From: Flavitalea plasmicola
GTDB lineage: Bacteria > Bacteroidota > Bacteroidia > Chitinophagales > Chitinophagaceae
DNA length: 64,000 nucleotides
Direction of reading: 5' to 3'
Assembly (NCBI RefSeq): GCF_030546645.1
Contig: NZ_JAUOTO010000003.1
Span: forward strand, 124,001-188,000
The notes under the pieces are model-generated. The model saw only the letters and a program-made list of their open reading frames with translations. It searched no databases and was not told the origin of the DNA. The translations under genes were made by a program, and so were the position numbers. Shown piece after piece: positions 17,328-26,934 of the stretch. Positions within the stretch are counted from its first letter, which is position 1; every line of letters starts with the position of its first letter.

Positions 17328-18899
17328 ATGCAATTCATCCATCCATATAAAATAAGAACATACCTGGCAGCACTGTCCGGCCTGGTGATCATGGCCGCCG
17401 GCTGCAGGAAGGGGCTGAACTATACCCCGGAGGTCTTCGTAGCGCAGCCCCAGGTTTTTAAGGATCAGGCCGGCGCAACTGCGGCCGTCACCGGGATCTA
17501 TACGCAGCTGCAGACGCTGAAGAAGTCGGACTATGCACTGATCGGCGTCGTCGGCACCGACGAGGTCCGCTGTACCTACCAATCCCAGGGCTATGGGGAT
17601 TATTGGGCCAATGTCACCGGCCTGGACGTCTATGACATAAAGTTCGGCAGCCAGAACTACCAGCTTTCCGGCTTCTGGCAGGACTGCTATATTGGGATCG
17701 CCAATGCGAATGCTGCCATCACAGGTATCCCGAACGCTTCGATCGCCGACCCCTCTGTAGGCAACCGGCTGTTAGGGGAATCCAGGTTCATGCGGGCCCT
17801 CTTCTATTTCTACCTCGTGCAACTCTATGGAGATATACCGCTGCGCACGGAAACCACTCCCTTTTCCGCCGGCGTCAGACGTACTCCTGCCGCTGATGTT
17901 TATGCCCTGATCGTCAGCGATCTTAAATTTGCAATTTCAAACCTGTGGGCCAGGAGCAAAAATGCCGACAAAGGCAGGGCCAGCATCGAGGCCGCCAAGG
18001 CGCTCCTGGGAAAGGTATATCTCACCATGAAGAATTACAATGATGCAAAGACCTTATTCGAGGATCTGCAGACCAATAACAGCCTGACGCTGCTGGACGA
18101 CTATGCCCAGCTTTTCGACGGCCAGCATGAGAACAACGCCGAGTCGTTGTTTGAGATCCAGTATTCTACGGACCCCAACAATACGCAAGGTCTTCAGAAC
18201 CTATTCGGCTCTTATGCAGGTCCGGGTATTCCCGGCAGCGCCTTTAATAACCATACGCCCGGCGCCGGCGGTACGGTGGTGATGGCTACTTCCTTTTATT
18301 CCGACACTGTGTTTGACAAGGCCAATGACAAGCGCTATCTCGCGTCCATCTGGCCCCACCGTTATGATGGCAATGGAAACACGATGGATTGGTGGGTTGA
18401 TCCGGGCCTGCCTACGGTGAAGAAATACGACATCAGCAGTTCGGATATCGATATCTATAATTCGGGGAAGAACGTGTATTACCTCCGTGCGGCGGATGTC
18501 TTCCTCATGTATGCAGAAGTGCTGAACGAATTGGGACAGCCGGGGGCAGCGCTTATCCCGCTGAACAAGGTACGGAGCCGAGCGGGCCTTGACAAACTGG
18601 AGAATGTCCTGGGACATACACCCACCCAGACGGAGCTGAGAACGGAGTTGCTGGATGAGCGCACCCGTGAGCTGGGCGGCGAAGGCTGGCGTTGGTTCGA
18701 CCTCAAGCGGACTGGTACCCTGGTGACGCGTGTACAGCGATATAACAACCCCAGAGCCTACTATGTGCCCATCAATGGAACGGGCGATCCGCATCCGGCG
18801 CAGAATGTTTCCGAAAAGAATAATCTATATCCGATACCTTTAAGCGAGCTGCAGACAAACGCCGCTCTGTCTTTGAATGATCAGAACCCCGGCTACTAA
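17328..18899 (+). CDS. SusD/RagB-family glycan-binding lipoprotein
   Basis: 523 residues. The lipobox M-A-A-G-C places the lipidated cysteine at residue 26, so the protein sits on the outer membrane beside SusC. The fold is the SusD alpha-helical type: an N-terminal F-K-D-Q-A-G-A-T-A-A-V-T-G-I-Y segment, the middle R-F-M-R-A-L-F-Y-F-Y-L-V-Q-L-Y-G-D-I-P-L and a C-terminal E-L-L-D-E-R-T-R-E-L-G-G-E-G-W-R-W-F-D-L-K-R. It captures the glycan and hands it to the transporter encoded just upstream. The next gene starts 3 nt later. Confidence 0.95.
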   Translation: MQFIHPYKIRTYLAALSGLVIMAAGCRKGLNYTPEVFVAQPQVFKDQAGATAAVTGIYTQLQTLKKSDYALIGVVGTDEVRCTYQSQGYGDYWANVTGLDVYDIKFGSQNYQLSGFWQDCYIGIANANAAITGIPNASIADPSVGNRLLGESRFMRALFYFYLVQLYGDIPLRTETTPFSAGVRRTPAADVYALIVSDLKFAISNLWARSKNADKGRASIEAAKALLGKVYLTMKNYNDAKTLFEDLQTNNSLTLLDDYAQLFDGQHENNAESLFEIQYSTDPNNTQGLQNLFGSYAGPGIPGSAFNNHTPGAGGTVVMATSFYSDTVFDKANDKRYLASIWPHRYDGNGNTMDWWVDPGLPTVKKYDISSSDIDIYNSGKNVYYLRAADVFLMYAEVLNELGQPGAALIPLNKVRSRAGLDKLENVLGHTPTQTELRTELLDERTRELGGEGWRWFDLKRTGTLVTRVQRYNNPRAYYVPINGTGDPHPAQNVSEKNNLYPIPLSELQTNAALSLNDQNPGY

Positions 18900-18902
18900 T
18901 AT

Positions 18903-21089
18903 ATGAAGATACCTGCCATCGTCGCTTTGTCGTTCCTGTGTATGCCGGGGCCATCCCTGCAGGCTCAAACCCTGCGCGAGTATCCGGATAGTGTTGTACT
19001 GGGCAATGAACAGGCCCGTGTGATCCTGCGCCTGGCAACGGGGAAAGTGGACTATCGATTTTCAGGGGCCACCCTGACAAACACCGTGGGATATCTGAGC
19101 GAACCGGGGGGCGATGTTCTTTCCACGTCAGATCTCGCGCAACATCCTTATAGCATCGATGCCGTACAGGACAGTCTGGGCAATGGCATACGGATCAACA
19201 TCCGCCACATGGATGGCAAGCACGCCATCTATCTTTTGCAACGTATCACCCTTTATGGTGAACATCCCTGGATATTGACAGACCTGCAGGCAGGCAGGAC
19301 GGACCAGGCGCCCGTGGAAACAAGGAATATCAGTCCCATGGCAGTAATGCCCGGGCAAAAAGGGCAGCTGACGATCTCCGGCAGCGAGCCGCGCATACTA
19401 GACGAACCCTTTGACAATGACGACTGGGTAGGGATCGTCGAAAGGCACTGGCCGGGAGCGGCGGGCATCAGCTATGAGTTCAGCAGCGTATATGATAACA
19501 ACTCCCTTTCCGGCATGGTCGTGGGTAGTGTAAGGCATGACTTTTGGAAAACCGGGATAACGTACAGAACCGCTGCTATCAAAGGGCAGCTGGATTCCTT
19601 TGTGATATATGGGGGAGCTGCCACGCCTGATGTGGCTTCGCTACCGCGCACTGACGGCGGACTGGACGGTACCCATGATCATATGCCTCACGGCACTATG
19701 ATGGGCAGCACGGTTACGTCTCCGTTGATCTATCTCAGTGGCGGGAGCGATGTTCGAACTGCTTTCATCGGGTATGGACAGGTGAATGCGCAGCTGAATG
19801 GCAGTCTCTCCTGGAAAGAATATGCTCCTGTCTACTGGAATAGCTTTGGTGTGGAAGGTGTATTGGGCTATGAAAAGGTGATGATGCCACCGGGAGCAGG
19901 GAAAATATCCGACTTCCTTCACACGCTGGATAATTTCAGCCGCCGGGCGCATCCCGTTCTCAGCATCGACTCTTACGATCAATCGATCTATACCACTGAG
20001 CTGCTAGCCTCCCTTGGTAAATATGCGAAGCGGAACGGCCAGCAGATGGGGTTTTATTTCATCCCTTTTGCTATTTGGACCTGGAAGAACAACATGGACA
20101 ATACGATGGTGGCAGGTACGACATACCCATTAAAAGAAGTGATCCTGAAGGATGCGAATGGTAAACCCATTGCTTATAAGGACGGAGACTGGGGCGCTTT
20201 TCCCCTGGACCCGACCCATCCGGCTACGCGCCAATCCATCATCGCCCAGCTGCAGAAAGCCAAAGCGATCAATGCCGCTTTTTTAAAGATCGATTTCCTG
20301 ACGGCCGGAGCGCTGGAATCTTCCAGCCGATGGGATCCAAAGGTTCGCACGGGCATGCAGGCTTACAACGAAGGCATGATGATGCTGAAGCATCTCATCG
20401 ACTCCATCCTGGGGCCTGATATATTCATCACCCAGGCCATATCGCCCATGTTCCCTCACCAATATGCGCATACACGATTTCTGTCCACCGACGTCTACTC
20501 TCATTTAAGGGACGATGAGAAAGGATTTCCCAATTGGGGCAGCACTGAAGCTTCCCTGGCGACGGCCTCTCACCTGGGCTGGGTGCAGGGCACATTGTGG
20601 CCCTATACCAACCTGGATGTATGCATCATGCAGCATTTTCAGAAGAACCCGGACCTCAGCGAGCAGGAGATCAGGGTAAGGCTGTACGCAATGATGACAA
20701 TGGGCAGTATCCTCGGTGACGGATCTGACTTCCGGCAGCCCCTGGCGGCAGAAAGAGCAAAGAAGTTCCTCGATAATCCAAAATTTTGCGCTTTCTTCAG
20801 CAAGCCGCGGGCTTTTACGCCGTTGAGATTCTCCGATGGCGACAGCTTCGATCAGCAGATGGCCTTTTTTTTAAAGGATAGTTTGCTCCTGTCTCTTTTT
20901 AACTTTAACCTGCAACAGCCCTACAGCCAGGTGATCCGGCTGCGGGAAATCGGGCTTAGCAAGGGCAACTATATACTAAAAGACTTTATCACGGATGCCC
21001 CATTGGGCCGGATAGAAAAGGACCAGGATGCATTTTCCCTGACCGCACCTCCGAAAGATGCGCTGATGGTGAAGGTGGTCCCGGATTAA
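18903..21089 (+). CDS. GH36-like alpha-galactosidase (clan GH-D), exported
   Basis: 728 residues, normal for GH36. A signal peptide ends near residue 22 (S-L-Q-A-Q). An N-terminal beta-sandwich (about 25-330) precedes a TIM barrel. The likely nucleophile is Asp about 463 in F-L-K-I-D-F-L and the acid/base Asp about 529 in F-L-S-T-D-V-Y, the arrangement of clan GH-D (GH27/36). A C-terminal sandwich closes the protein. Expected activity is release of terminal alpha-linked galactose (or N-acetylgalactosamine) in the periplasm. The enclosing operon also encodes an aldose 1-epimerase, consistent with galactose release. Substrate specificity is inference; another GH-D member cannot be ruled out. 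Confidence 0.75.
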   Translation: MKIPAIVALSFLCMPGPSLQAQTLREYPDSVVLGNEQARVILRLATGKVDYRFSGATLTNTVGYLSEPGGDVLSTSDLAQHPYSIDAVQDSLGNGIRINIRHMDGKHAIYLLQRITLYGEHPWILTDLQAGRTDQAPVETRNISPMAVMPGQKGQLTISGSEPRILDEPFDNDDWVGIVERHWPGAAGISYEFSSVYDNNSLSGMVVGSVRHDFWKTGITYRTAAIKGQLDSFVIYGGAATPDVASLPRTDGGLDGTHDHMPHGTMMGSTVTSPLIYLSGGSDVRTAFIGYGQVNAQLNGSLSWKEYAPVYWNSFGVEGVLGYEKVMMPPGAGKISDFLHTLDNFSRRAHPVLSIDSYDQSIYTTELLASLGKYAKRNGQQMGFYFIPFAIWTWKNNMDNTMVAGTTYPLKEVILKDANGKPIAYKDGDWGAFPLDPTHPATRQSIIAQLQKAKAINAAFLKIDFLTAGALESSSRWDPKVRTGMQAYNEGMMMLKHLIDSILGPDIFITQAISPMFPHQYAHTRFLSTDVYSHLRDDEKGFPNWGSTEASLATASHLGWVQGTLWPYTNLDVCIMQHFQKNPDLSEQEIRVRLYAMMTMGSILGDGSDFRQPLAAERAKKFLDNPKFCAFFSKPRAFTPLRFSDGDSFDQQMAFFLKDSLLLSLFNFNLQQPYSQVIRLREIGLSKGNYILKDFITDAPLGRIEKDQDAFSLTAPPKDALMVKVVPD

Positions 21090-21094
21090 AAAAT

Positions 21095-24000
21095 ATGATT
21101 ATGACGGATGCAAAGGCCTGGGTGGAGAAGATCTCCATCCCTACTTACAGGATCGGACAGCCAGAAAAAAATCCTATGTTCCTGGAAAAAAGAGTCTACC
21201 AGGGCAGCAGCGGAGTGGTGTATCCTCATCCTGTGATCGAACAGATCGACGACAGGAAAACAAGCCAGGAATACACTGCTGTATTTTTAGAGAACGAGTA
21301 CCTTAAGATCATGATCCTTCCGGAGCTGGGAGGCCGGGTCCAACGTGCCTATGATAAAGTGAAGGAACGCGACTTCGTCTATTACAACCAGGTGATCAAA
21401 CCTGCGTTGGTGGGGCTGGCGGGACCCTGGATCTCCGGGGGCATTGAGTTCAACTGGCCCCAGCATCACCGTCCCAGCACCTATAGTCCTGTCGACTTCA
21501 CCATCGAAGAGAACCCCGATGGAAGCAAGACAGTTTGGGTGAACGAGATAGAGCTCATGTTTCGCACGAAAGGTATGGCGGGATTTACTTTATATCCGGA
21601 CAAGGCTTATCTGGAGATCAAGGGACGGCTGTTCAACCGGACCGCTTTTCCCCAGACCTTTCTCTGGTGGGCCAACCCGGCTGTAAAGGTCAACGATCAT
21701 TACCAGTCCGTCTTTCCCCCGGATGTTTACGCCGTCTTTGACCATGGCAAGCGGGATGTGTCCGACTTTCCCATCGCCACCGGTACTTACTATAGGGTCA
21801 ACTATGCTCCCGGAACAGATATCAGCCGGTATGCCAATATCCCCGTACCTACTTCCTATATGGCCATCCGCAGCAAATACGACTTTATGGGTTGTTATGA
21901 AAATGATACAGAGGCTGGTATGCTGCATGTGGCCAATCATCACTTTTCCCCCGGCAAAAAGCAATGGACCTGGGGCAATGGCGATTTTGGACAGGCGTGG
22001 GACCGCAACCTCACAGACGAGGATGGTCCCTATATCGAGCTGATGACGGGTGTATTCACCGACAACCAACCGGATTTTTCCTGGCTGCAGCCCAATGAAG
22101 AAAAGACCTTCGAACAATATTTCATGCCATATAGCCAGGTGGGTGTGGTGAAGAATGCCACAAAAGAAGCCATGCTGAACATGGAATGGGAGGGGGATCG
22201 ATTGCACATCAGGACCTATGGTACGGCGAAATATGAAAAGGTAAAGGTCTCTCTGCTGAAAGACGACAAGCCCGTAAAAGAGTTTATCACAGATCTGTCA
22301 CCTTACCATATTTTCGACGAATGGTGCGCAGCGCCGGGCGAACCGCAGCAGTGGAAGGTCGTCATCAGCGAAGAGACTGGTAGCGTCCTCGTATCATGGC
22401 AACCGGAATCATCCGAAAAAAGAGAAACACCGCCGGCGGCTACGCCCGCCCTGGCGCCCGGTGACATTCAACAGGTGGAGGATCTATACCTCAATGGCCT
22501 GCACCTCGAACAGTACAGACACGCGACCTTCAACCCGGTGGATTATTATGAAGAAGGGTTAAAAAGAAGTCCCGGTGACGTTCGTTGCAACAATGCCATG
22601 GGCCTGCTGCTCCTTCGCCGGGGGCAATTTGAAAAGGCCGAGTCTTATTTCAGGAACGCAATCAGGACCCTCTCCAGCCGTAACCCCAATCCTTATGATG
22701 GGGAACCTTACTACAACCTGGGATGGTCGCTGAAACTACAAGGTCGTCCCGATGAAGCCTTCGAGTCATTTTATAAGGCCACCTGGAATGACACATGGCA
22801 GCACAGCGCCTTTCTGAATTTAGCCAGGATCGCCACGGCGCAAAAGAAATATGCAGAAGCTCTATCGCTCATAGAAAAATCCCTTATCCGGAATTATCAC
22901 AGTCACACGGCACGGCACCTGAAGGCTGTGTTGCTGCGAAAAACGGGAAAAGACAACCGTGCGTTGATCAGGGAATCCATGGCCATTGATCCCTTTAATT
23001 TCGGCTGTCTTTTCGAAGCCTATCTTCGGGATGGCGATCCGTCACCTTTAAAGGCGTTGATGCGGAACAGCGTGCAGAATTATCTGGAGATATCTTTGGA
23101 TTATGCGCAGGCCGGGCTTTACGATGAGGCTGGCCGGCTGCTGTCGTTCTTCAGCGGAGAAAACACATTGGCGGCCTATTACAAGGCATGGTATGCACAC
23201 GAGGATGGACGCGTTGAAGAGGCAAAGAACCTTTACATTTCAGCCGCGGCACAACGTCCGGAAGGCACCTTCCCCAACAAGATCGAAGAGATCCTGATCC
23301 TGAAAAAAGCCATCGAATTAAATCCGTCGGATGCCAGGGCCCGTCATTACCTGGGCAATTTATGGTATGACAAGCGCCAATATGCCGAAGCCATCTCCTG
23401 CTGGGAGGAGTCTGCCAGGATAGACGCAAGCTTTCCTACTGTCTTCCGCAACATGGCATTGGCTGTCTGCAACAAGCTGGGGAAAAAAGAGCTGGCATTG
23501 CAGTACCTGGAAAAAGCCTTTTCCCTTGATACCTCCGACGCACGTGTGCTGATGGAGCTGGACCAACTGTATAAGATCATGGGGCGGTCGTTCGAAGCGC
23601 GGCTGTCGCTGCTTGACACCTATCCGCACCTGGTGGAGCTGAGAGATGATCTCTACCTGGAAAAGGTCACCCTTTATAACAACCTTCGGCAATATGAAAT
23701 GGCCCGTCACCTGATGGCCGCCCGAAAGTTTCATCCATGGGAAGGAGGGGAAGGAAAGGTGGTGGGACAATACCTGCTCAGTCATATCGAACTGGCAAAG
23801 CAGGCGCTGTACAAAAAGGAATACCAGCAAGCCATCGGGCTATTATCTGCCACGCGATCTTACCCGGCGAACCTGGGCGAGGGCAAGCTCTTTGGAGTTC
23901 AGGAGAACGATATTGACTATCTTATGGGATGTGCTTATGAGGGGCTGGGGGACGTGGATACCGCAATTATGAAGTTTAGGGAAGCCACGGTCGGCATCAG

Positions 24001-24400
24001 CCAACCTGCCCAGGCCATCTATTACAATGACCCGCAGCCGGACAAGATCATCTACCAGGCGTTGGCCTGGATCAAGCTGAACGACCCGGACAAGGCCGCC
24101 GCCATCTTTCGCCAATTCATCTCATTCGGTCAGCAGCATATGGAGGACCATATCACCATCGACTATTTCGCCGTGTCACTGCCCGATATGCTTGTATTCG
24201 ATACGGATCTCAACCTACGCAACAAGATCCATTGCACTTATCTCATCGGCCTGGGACATCTTGGACTGGGAGAAGAGCGCACCGGTCGCAAATACCTGGA
24301 AGAAGTCCTGCAACTGGATATGAACCACCAGGGCGCAGCCGTTTATCTACAGATGTCCTCCTTTATTACACAAGCAATAAAACAGGATCTGTCATGTTGA
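21095..24400 (+). CDS. DUF5107 protein with long TPR array
   Basis: 1101 residues without a signal peptide, so probably cytoplasmic. Residues about 40-350 are a DUF5107 domain, a galactose-mutarotase-like beta-sandwich (E-Y-L-K-I-M-I-L-P-E-L-G-G-R-V, G-G-I-E-F-N-W-P-Q-H-H-R). From about residue 460 onward there are many TPR-type helical repeats (for example A-R-A-R-H-Y-L-G-N-L-W-Y-D-K-R-Q-Y-A-E-A). Such fusions occur in Bacteroidota and Actinobacteria sugar loci, but no reaction is established to my knowledge. It may process or bind a released sugar or glycoside. It ends inside the start of the galM gene (7-nt overlap), so the two are translationally linked. Confidence 0.8.
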   Translation: MIMTDAKAWVEKISIPTYRIGQPEKNPMFLEKRVYQGSSGVVYPHPVIEQIDDRKTSQEYTAVFLENEYLKIMILPELGGRVQRAYDKVKERDFVYYNQVIKPALVGLAGPWISGGIEFNWPQHHRPSTYSPVDFTIEENPDGSKTVWVNEIELMFRTKGMAGFTLYPDKAYLEIKGRLFNRTAFPQTFLWWANPAVKVNDHYQSVFPPDVYAVFDHGKRDVSDFPIATGTYYRVNYAPGTDISRYANIPVPTSYMAIRSKYDFMGCYENDTEAGMLHVANHHFSPGKKQWTWGNGDFGQAWDRNLTDEDGPYIELMTGVFTDNQPDFSWLQPNEEKTFEQYFMPYSQVGVVKNATKEAMLNMEWEGDRLHIRTYGTAKYEKVKVSLLKDDKPVKEFITDLSPYHIFDEWCAAPGEPQQWKVVISEETGSVLVSWQPESSEKRETPPAATPALAPGDIQQVEDLYLNGLHLEQYRHATFNPVDYYEEGLKRSPGDVRCNNAMGLLLLRRGQFEKAESYFRNAIRTLSSRNPNPYDGEPYYNLGWSLKLQGRPDEAFESFYKATWNDTWQHSAFLNLARIATAQKKYAEALSLIEKSLIRNYHSHTARHLKAVLLRKTGKDNRALIRESMAIDPFNFGCLFEAYLRDGDPSPLKALMRNSVQNYLEISLDYAQAGLYDEAGRLLSFFSGENTLAAYYKAWYAHEDGRVEEAKNLYISAAAQRPEGTFPNKIEEILILKKAIELNPSDARARHYLGNLWYDKRQYAEAISCWEESARIDASFPTVFRNMALAVCNKLGKKELALQYLEKAFSLDTSDARVLMELDQLYKIMGRSFEARLSLLDTYPHLVELRDDLYLEKVTLYNNLRQYEMARHLMAARKFHPWEGGEGKVVGQYLLSHIELAKQALYKKEYQQAIGLLSATRSYPANLGEGKLFGVQENDIDYLMGCAYEGLGDVDTAIMKFREATVGISQPAQAIYYNDPQPDKIIYQALAWIKLNDPDKAAAIFRQFISFGQQHMEDHITIDYFAVSLPDMLVFDTDLNLRNKIHCTYLIGLGHLGLGEERTGRKYLEEVLQLDMNHQGAAVYLQMSSFITQAIKQDLSC

Positions 24401-25461
24401 GCACTGAGCGTACATATACTGCCGGAACCTTATCCTGGTCCAATACCCTTTATGACAAACTGGACGGTCAGGAGGTGTACTGGATCACGCTGAAGAATGG
24501 TGCAACCACGGTCCGTATCACTAACATAGGCTGCTCGATCACGTCCATTCATACTCCGGACCGCCATGGGGTGCAACGGAATATTGTTGCGGGCTTCGAC
24601 AGCCCGGTCGATTACCTCCGGAACCCATGGTATTTTGGCTGTATCATCGGCAGGTATGTCAACCGTATTGGCGGGGGCCGTTTCCACCTGGACGGCCAGG
24701 CCTTTCAACTCTCCAGGAATGATGATGGCAACCATCTGCATGGCGGCTTCGGAGGCTTTCATAGGAAGATCTGGGGCATGGGAGGCGCCATACTCAATGC
24801 ACAGGAGGTGGGAGTTATCTTCGAATACACCAGCCCGGATGGAGAAGAAGGGTATCCCGGCAATTTGCAAGTACGGGTGAAGTATACCTTAGATCAGCAG
24901 AACAGATTAGCCCTCAGCTATACGGCGGTGACAGACCGGCGGACGCCTGTCAACCTGGCTAATCATTCCTATTTCAACCTGACGGGTTTTGACGATCCCC
25001 TGATCGCGAATCACAGGCTGATGATTCATGCAAAAGCTTATACGGAGAAATCCACACACAATCTGCCAACAGGCAACCTTCTGCCTTTGGCGGGCACGCC
25101 GTTGGATCTGTCGGCGGCTGCACGTATTGGCGACCGCATCGGGCAGCTGGCAATGGACAAAGGGTTTGACCATAATTATGTGCTGGATGGCATTCGTCCG
25201 GCGGCAGCGCTTTATGACCCTCTTTCAGGGAGGATGTTACGGGTGACGACTGATCAGCCCGGGATCCAGGTGTACACTGCCAACTGGTGGGACGGCGCCA
25301 TAAAAGGAGCGCACCCGGAACCCTACAGGCAGCACGGCGCTATAGCCCTGGAGACACAGGCGTTTCCAGACAGCCCTAACCGGCCGGATTTCCCCAGTAC
25401 CATCTTGAACCCTGGTGAGACCTATCATGCCAATACGGTTTTTGAATTCGATTTAATATAA
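24394..25461 (+). CDS. galM: aldose 1-epimerase (galactose mutarotase)
   Basis: 355 residues from the ATG at 24394, which overlaps the upstream stop by 7 nt; a longer upstream reading would lie inside the DUF5107 gene. Family motifs are N-I-G-C-S-I-T-S-I near residue 38, G-R-Y-V-N-R-I near 88, N-D-D-G-N-H-L-H-G-G-F with catalytic His, N-L-A-N-H-S-Y-F-N-L with the second His, and F-D-H-N-Y-V-L. A C-terminal E-T-Q-A-F-P-D-S-P-N segment holds the catalytic Glu. It interconverts alpha and beta anomers of galactose or related aldoses. No signal peptide is visible. Confidence 0.93.
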   Translation: MLSTERTYTAGTLSWSNTLYDKLDGQEVYWITLKNGATTVRITNIGCSITSIHTPDRHGVQRNIVAGFDSPVDYLRNPWYFGCIIGRYVNRIGGGRFHLDGQAFQLSRNDDGNHLHGGFGGFHRKIWGMGGAILNAQEVGVIFEYTSPDGEEGYPGNLQVRVKYTLDQQNRLALSYTAVTDRRTPVNLANHSYFNLTGFDDPLIANHRLMIHAKAYTEKSTHNLPTGNLLPLAGTPLDLSAAARIGDRIGQLAMDKGFDHNYVLDGIRPAAALYDPLSGRMLRVTTDQPGIQVYTANWWDGAIKGAHPEPYRQHGAIALETQAFPDSPNRPDFPSTILNPGETYHANTVFEFDLI

Positions 25462-25471
25462 ATTGCTGTCT

Positions 25472-26803
25472 ATGCCACGATCCGCCTATAACAATGCCTA
25501 TATCCTGGGGATCTCCTTTATCTCCGCATTGGGAGGATACCTATTTGGATTTGATTTTGCCGTGATCGCAGGAGCGCTGCCTTTTTTACAGCGGCAGTTT
25601 GGGCTGGATGAGTATTGGGCGGGATTTGCCACGGGCAGCCTGGCCCTAGGCGCCATCCTGGGCTGCCTGATCGCCGGCGCCCTCAGCGATAGGTATGGCA
25701 GAAAGAGAGGGTTGCTGACGGCTGCCGCCATCTTTGGGCTCTCTTCCCTGGCGATGGCTTTTGCACCGGTGCGTGGTATCTTCATTGCCTCCCGTTTTAT
25801 GGCAGGCATAGGAGTTGGTATGGCATCCATGCTTTCGCCGATGTATATAGCAGAGATATCACCGGCCCATTTACGCGGCCGCATGGTAGCGATCAATCAG
25901 CTGACGGTGGTCACGGGGATCCTCGTCACCAATCTCGTAAATTATTCTTTGCGCAACATGGGCGAAGACGCATGGCGATGGATGTTCGGCCTGGGGGTAG
26001 TGCCTTCCGCCTTATTTTTCGCCGGTGCATGGTGGCTGCCGGAAAGCCCCCGTTGGCTGGTGAAAGCAGGCAGGTCCGACCTTGCCAGGACCACGTTGGA
26101 GAAGATCGGGGGACAAGCTTTCGCACAATCCAGCCTGGCCGATATACAGCGGACAACCGGGAAAAACGTTCGCATAAGCTACGCGGCTGCATTTCAAAAG
26201 GCAGCGCTGCCAGCAGTGCTTGTCGGCATTGGCCTGGCGGTATTCCAGCAGTTGTGCGGCATCAATGTGGTGTTTAACTACACCACGCTCATCTTTCAAA
26301 GCATCGGCGTACCCAGGGATGGACAATTATTGCAGACGGTCTTCATAGGCGGTGTGAACCTGCTGTTCACCTTACTGGCAATGCTGCTGGTGGATAAGAT
26401 AGGCCGCAAACCCCTGATGCTGCTGGGTGCATGTGGACTGGGGATCTTGTATATCGTTGTCGTCCGCATGCTGGCCGTAAGATCATCGCAGGTGTCCTGG
26501 TACCTGCTGGCAGCTATCGGCACCTATGCCATGTCGCTGGCGCCCGTCACCTGGGTGCTGATCTCCGAAATATTCCCCAATAAGGTCCGCGGCGCCGCTA
26601 CTTCCATTGCTGTACTGAGCTTGTGGACCGCTTATTTTATATTGGTTTTCACCTTTCCCATTCTATATCGTCATTTACAGGACAGCACCTTTTATATTTA
26701 CGCCGGTATCTGTGCATTAGGGGCGCTGTTCATCGGCCTGAAAGTTAAAGAGACAAAGGGAAAGACATTGGAAGAGCTGGAAGAAGTGATCATCGGTCAC
26801 TAG
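25472..26803 (+). CDS. MFS sugar porter (xylose/galactose/glucose symporter type)
   Basis: 443 residues with twelve membrane helices. The ATG at 25472 is chosen over a TTG three codons upstream. Sugar-porter signatures are all present: G-G-Y-L-F-G-F-D in helix 1, S-D-R-Y-G-R-K-R after helix 2, P-E-S-P-R-W-L after helix 6, G-I-N-V-V-F-N-Y in helix 7 and E-I-F-P-N-K-V-R-G near helix 10-11. It should move a monosaccharide across the inner membrane with protons. It directly follows the epimerase gene, so galactose or a similar hexose is the likely cargo, but homologues carry several sugars. Confidence 0.92.
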   Translation: MPRSAYNNAYILGISFISALGGYLFGFDFAVIAGALPFLQRQFGLDEYWAGFATGSLALGAILGCLIAGALSDRYGRKRGLLTAAAIFGLSSLAMAFAPVRGIFIASRFMAGIGVGMASMLSPMYIAEISPAHLRGRMVAINQLTVVTGILVTNLVNYSLRNMGEDAWRWMFGLGVVPSALFFAGAWWLPESPRWLVKAGRSDLARTTLEKIGGQAFAQSSLADIQRTTGKNVRISYAAAFQKAALPAVLVGIGLAVFQQLCGINVVFNYTTLIFQSIGVPRDGQLLQTVFIGGVNLLFTLLAMLLVDKIGRKPLMLLGACGLGILYIVVVRMLAVRSSQVSWYLLAAIGTYAMSLAPVTWVLISEIFPNKVRGAATSIAVLSLWTAYFILVFTFPILYRHLQDSTFYIYAGICALGALFIGLKVKETKGKTLEELEEVIIGH

Positions 26804-26880
26804 CCGTCAGCCCCCATGTAATAATCGAATTATCCATCAAAATAAACGAATCCACTATTCTCCGCGGTTAGCTTCACGTA

Positions 26881-26888
26881 TAATTTTG
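26881..26888 (+). promoter_or_regulatory. candidate -7 element for the second SusC operon
   Basis: TAATTTTG fits TAnnTTTG and lies 46 nt before the SusC start in a 131-nt gap after the MFS gene. The expected -33 TTTG about 20 nt upstream is absent, so an activator may be needed. Confidence 0.4.
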
Positions 26889-26934
26889 GTGTTATTCTGC
26901 TTTATTAAATAACTACCAAAACGATGCTTGTATT

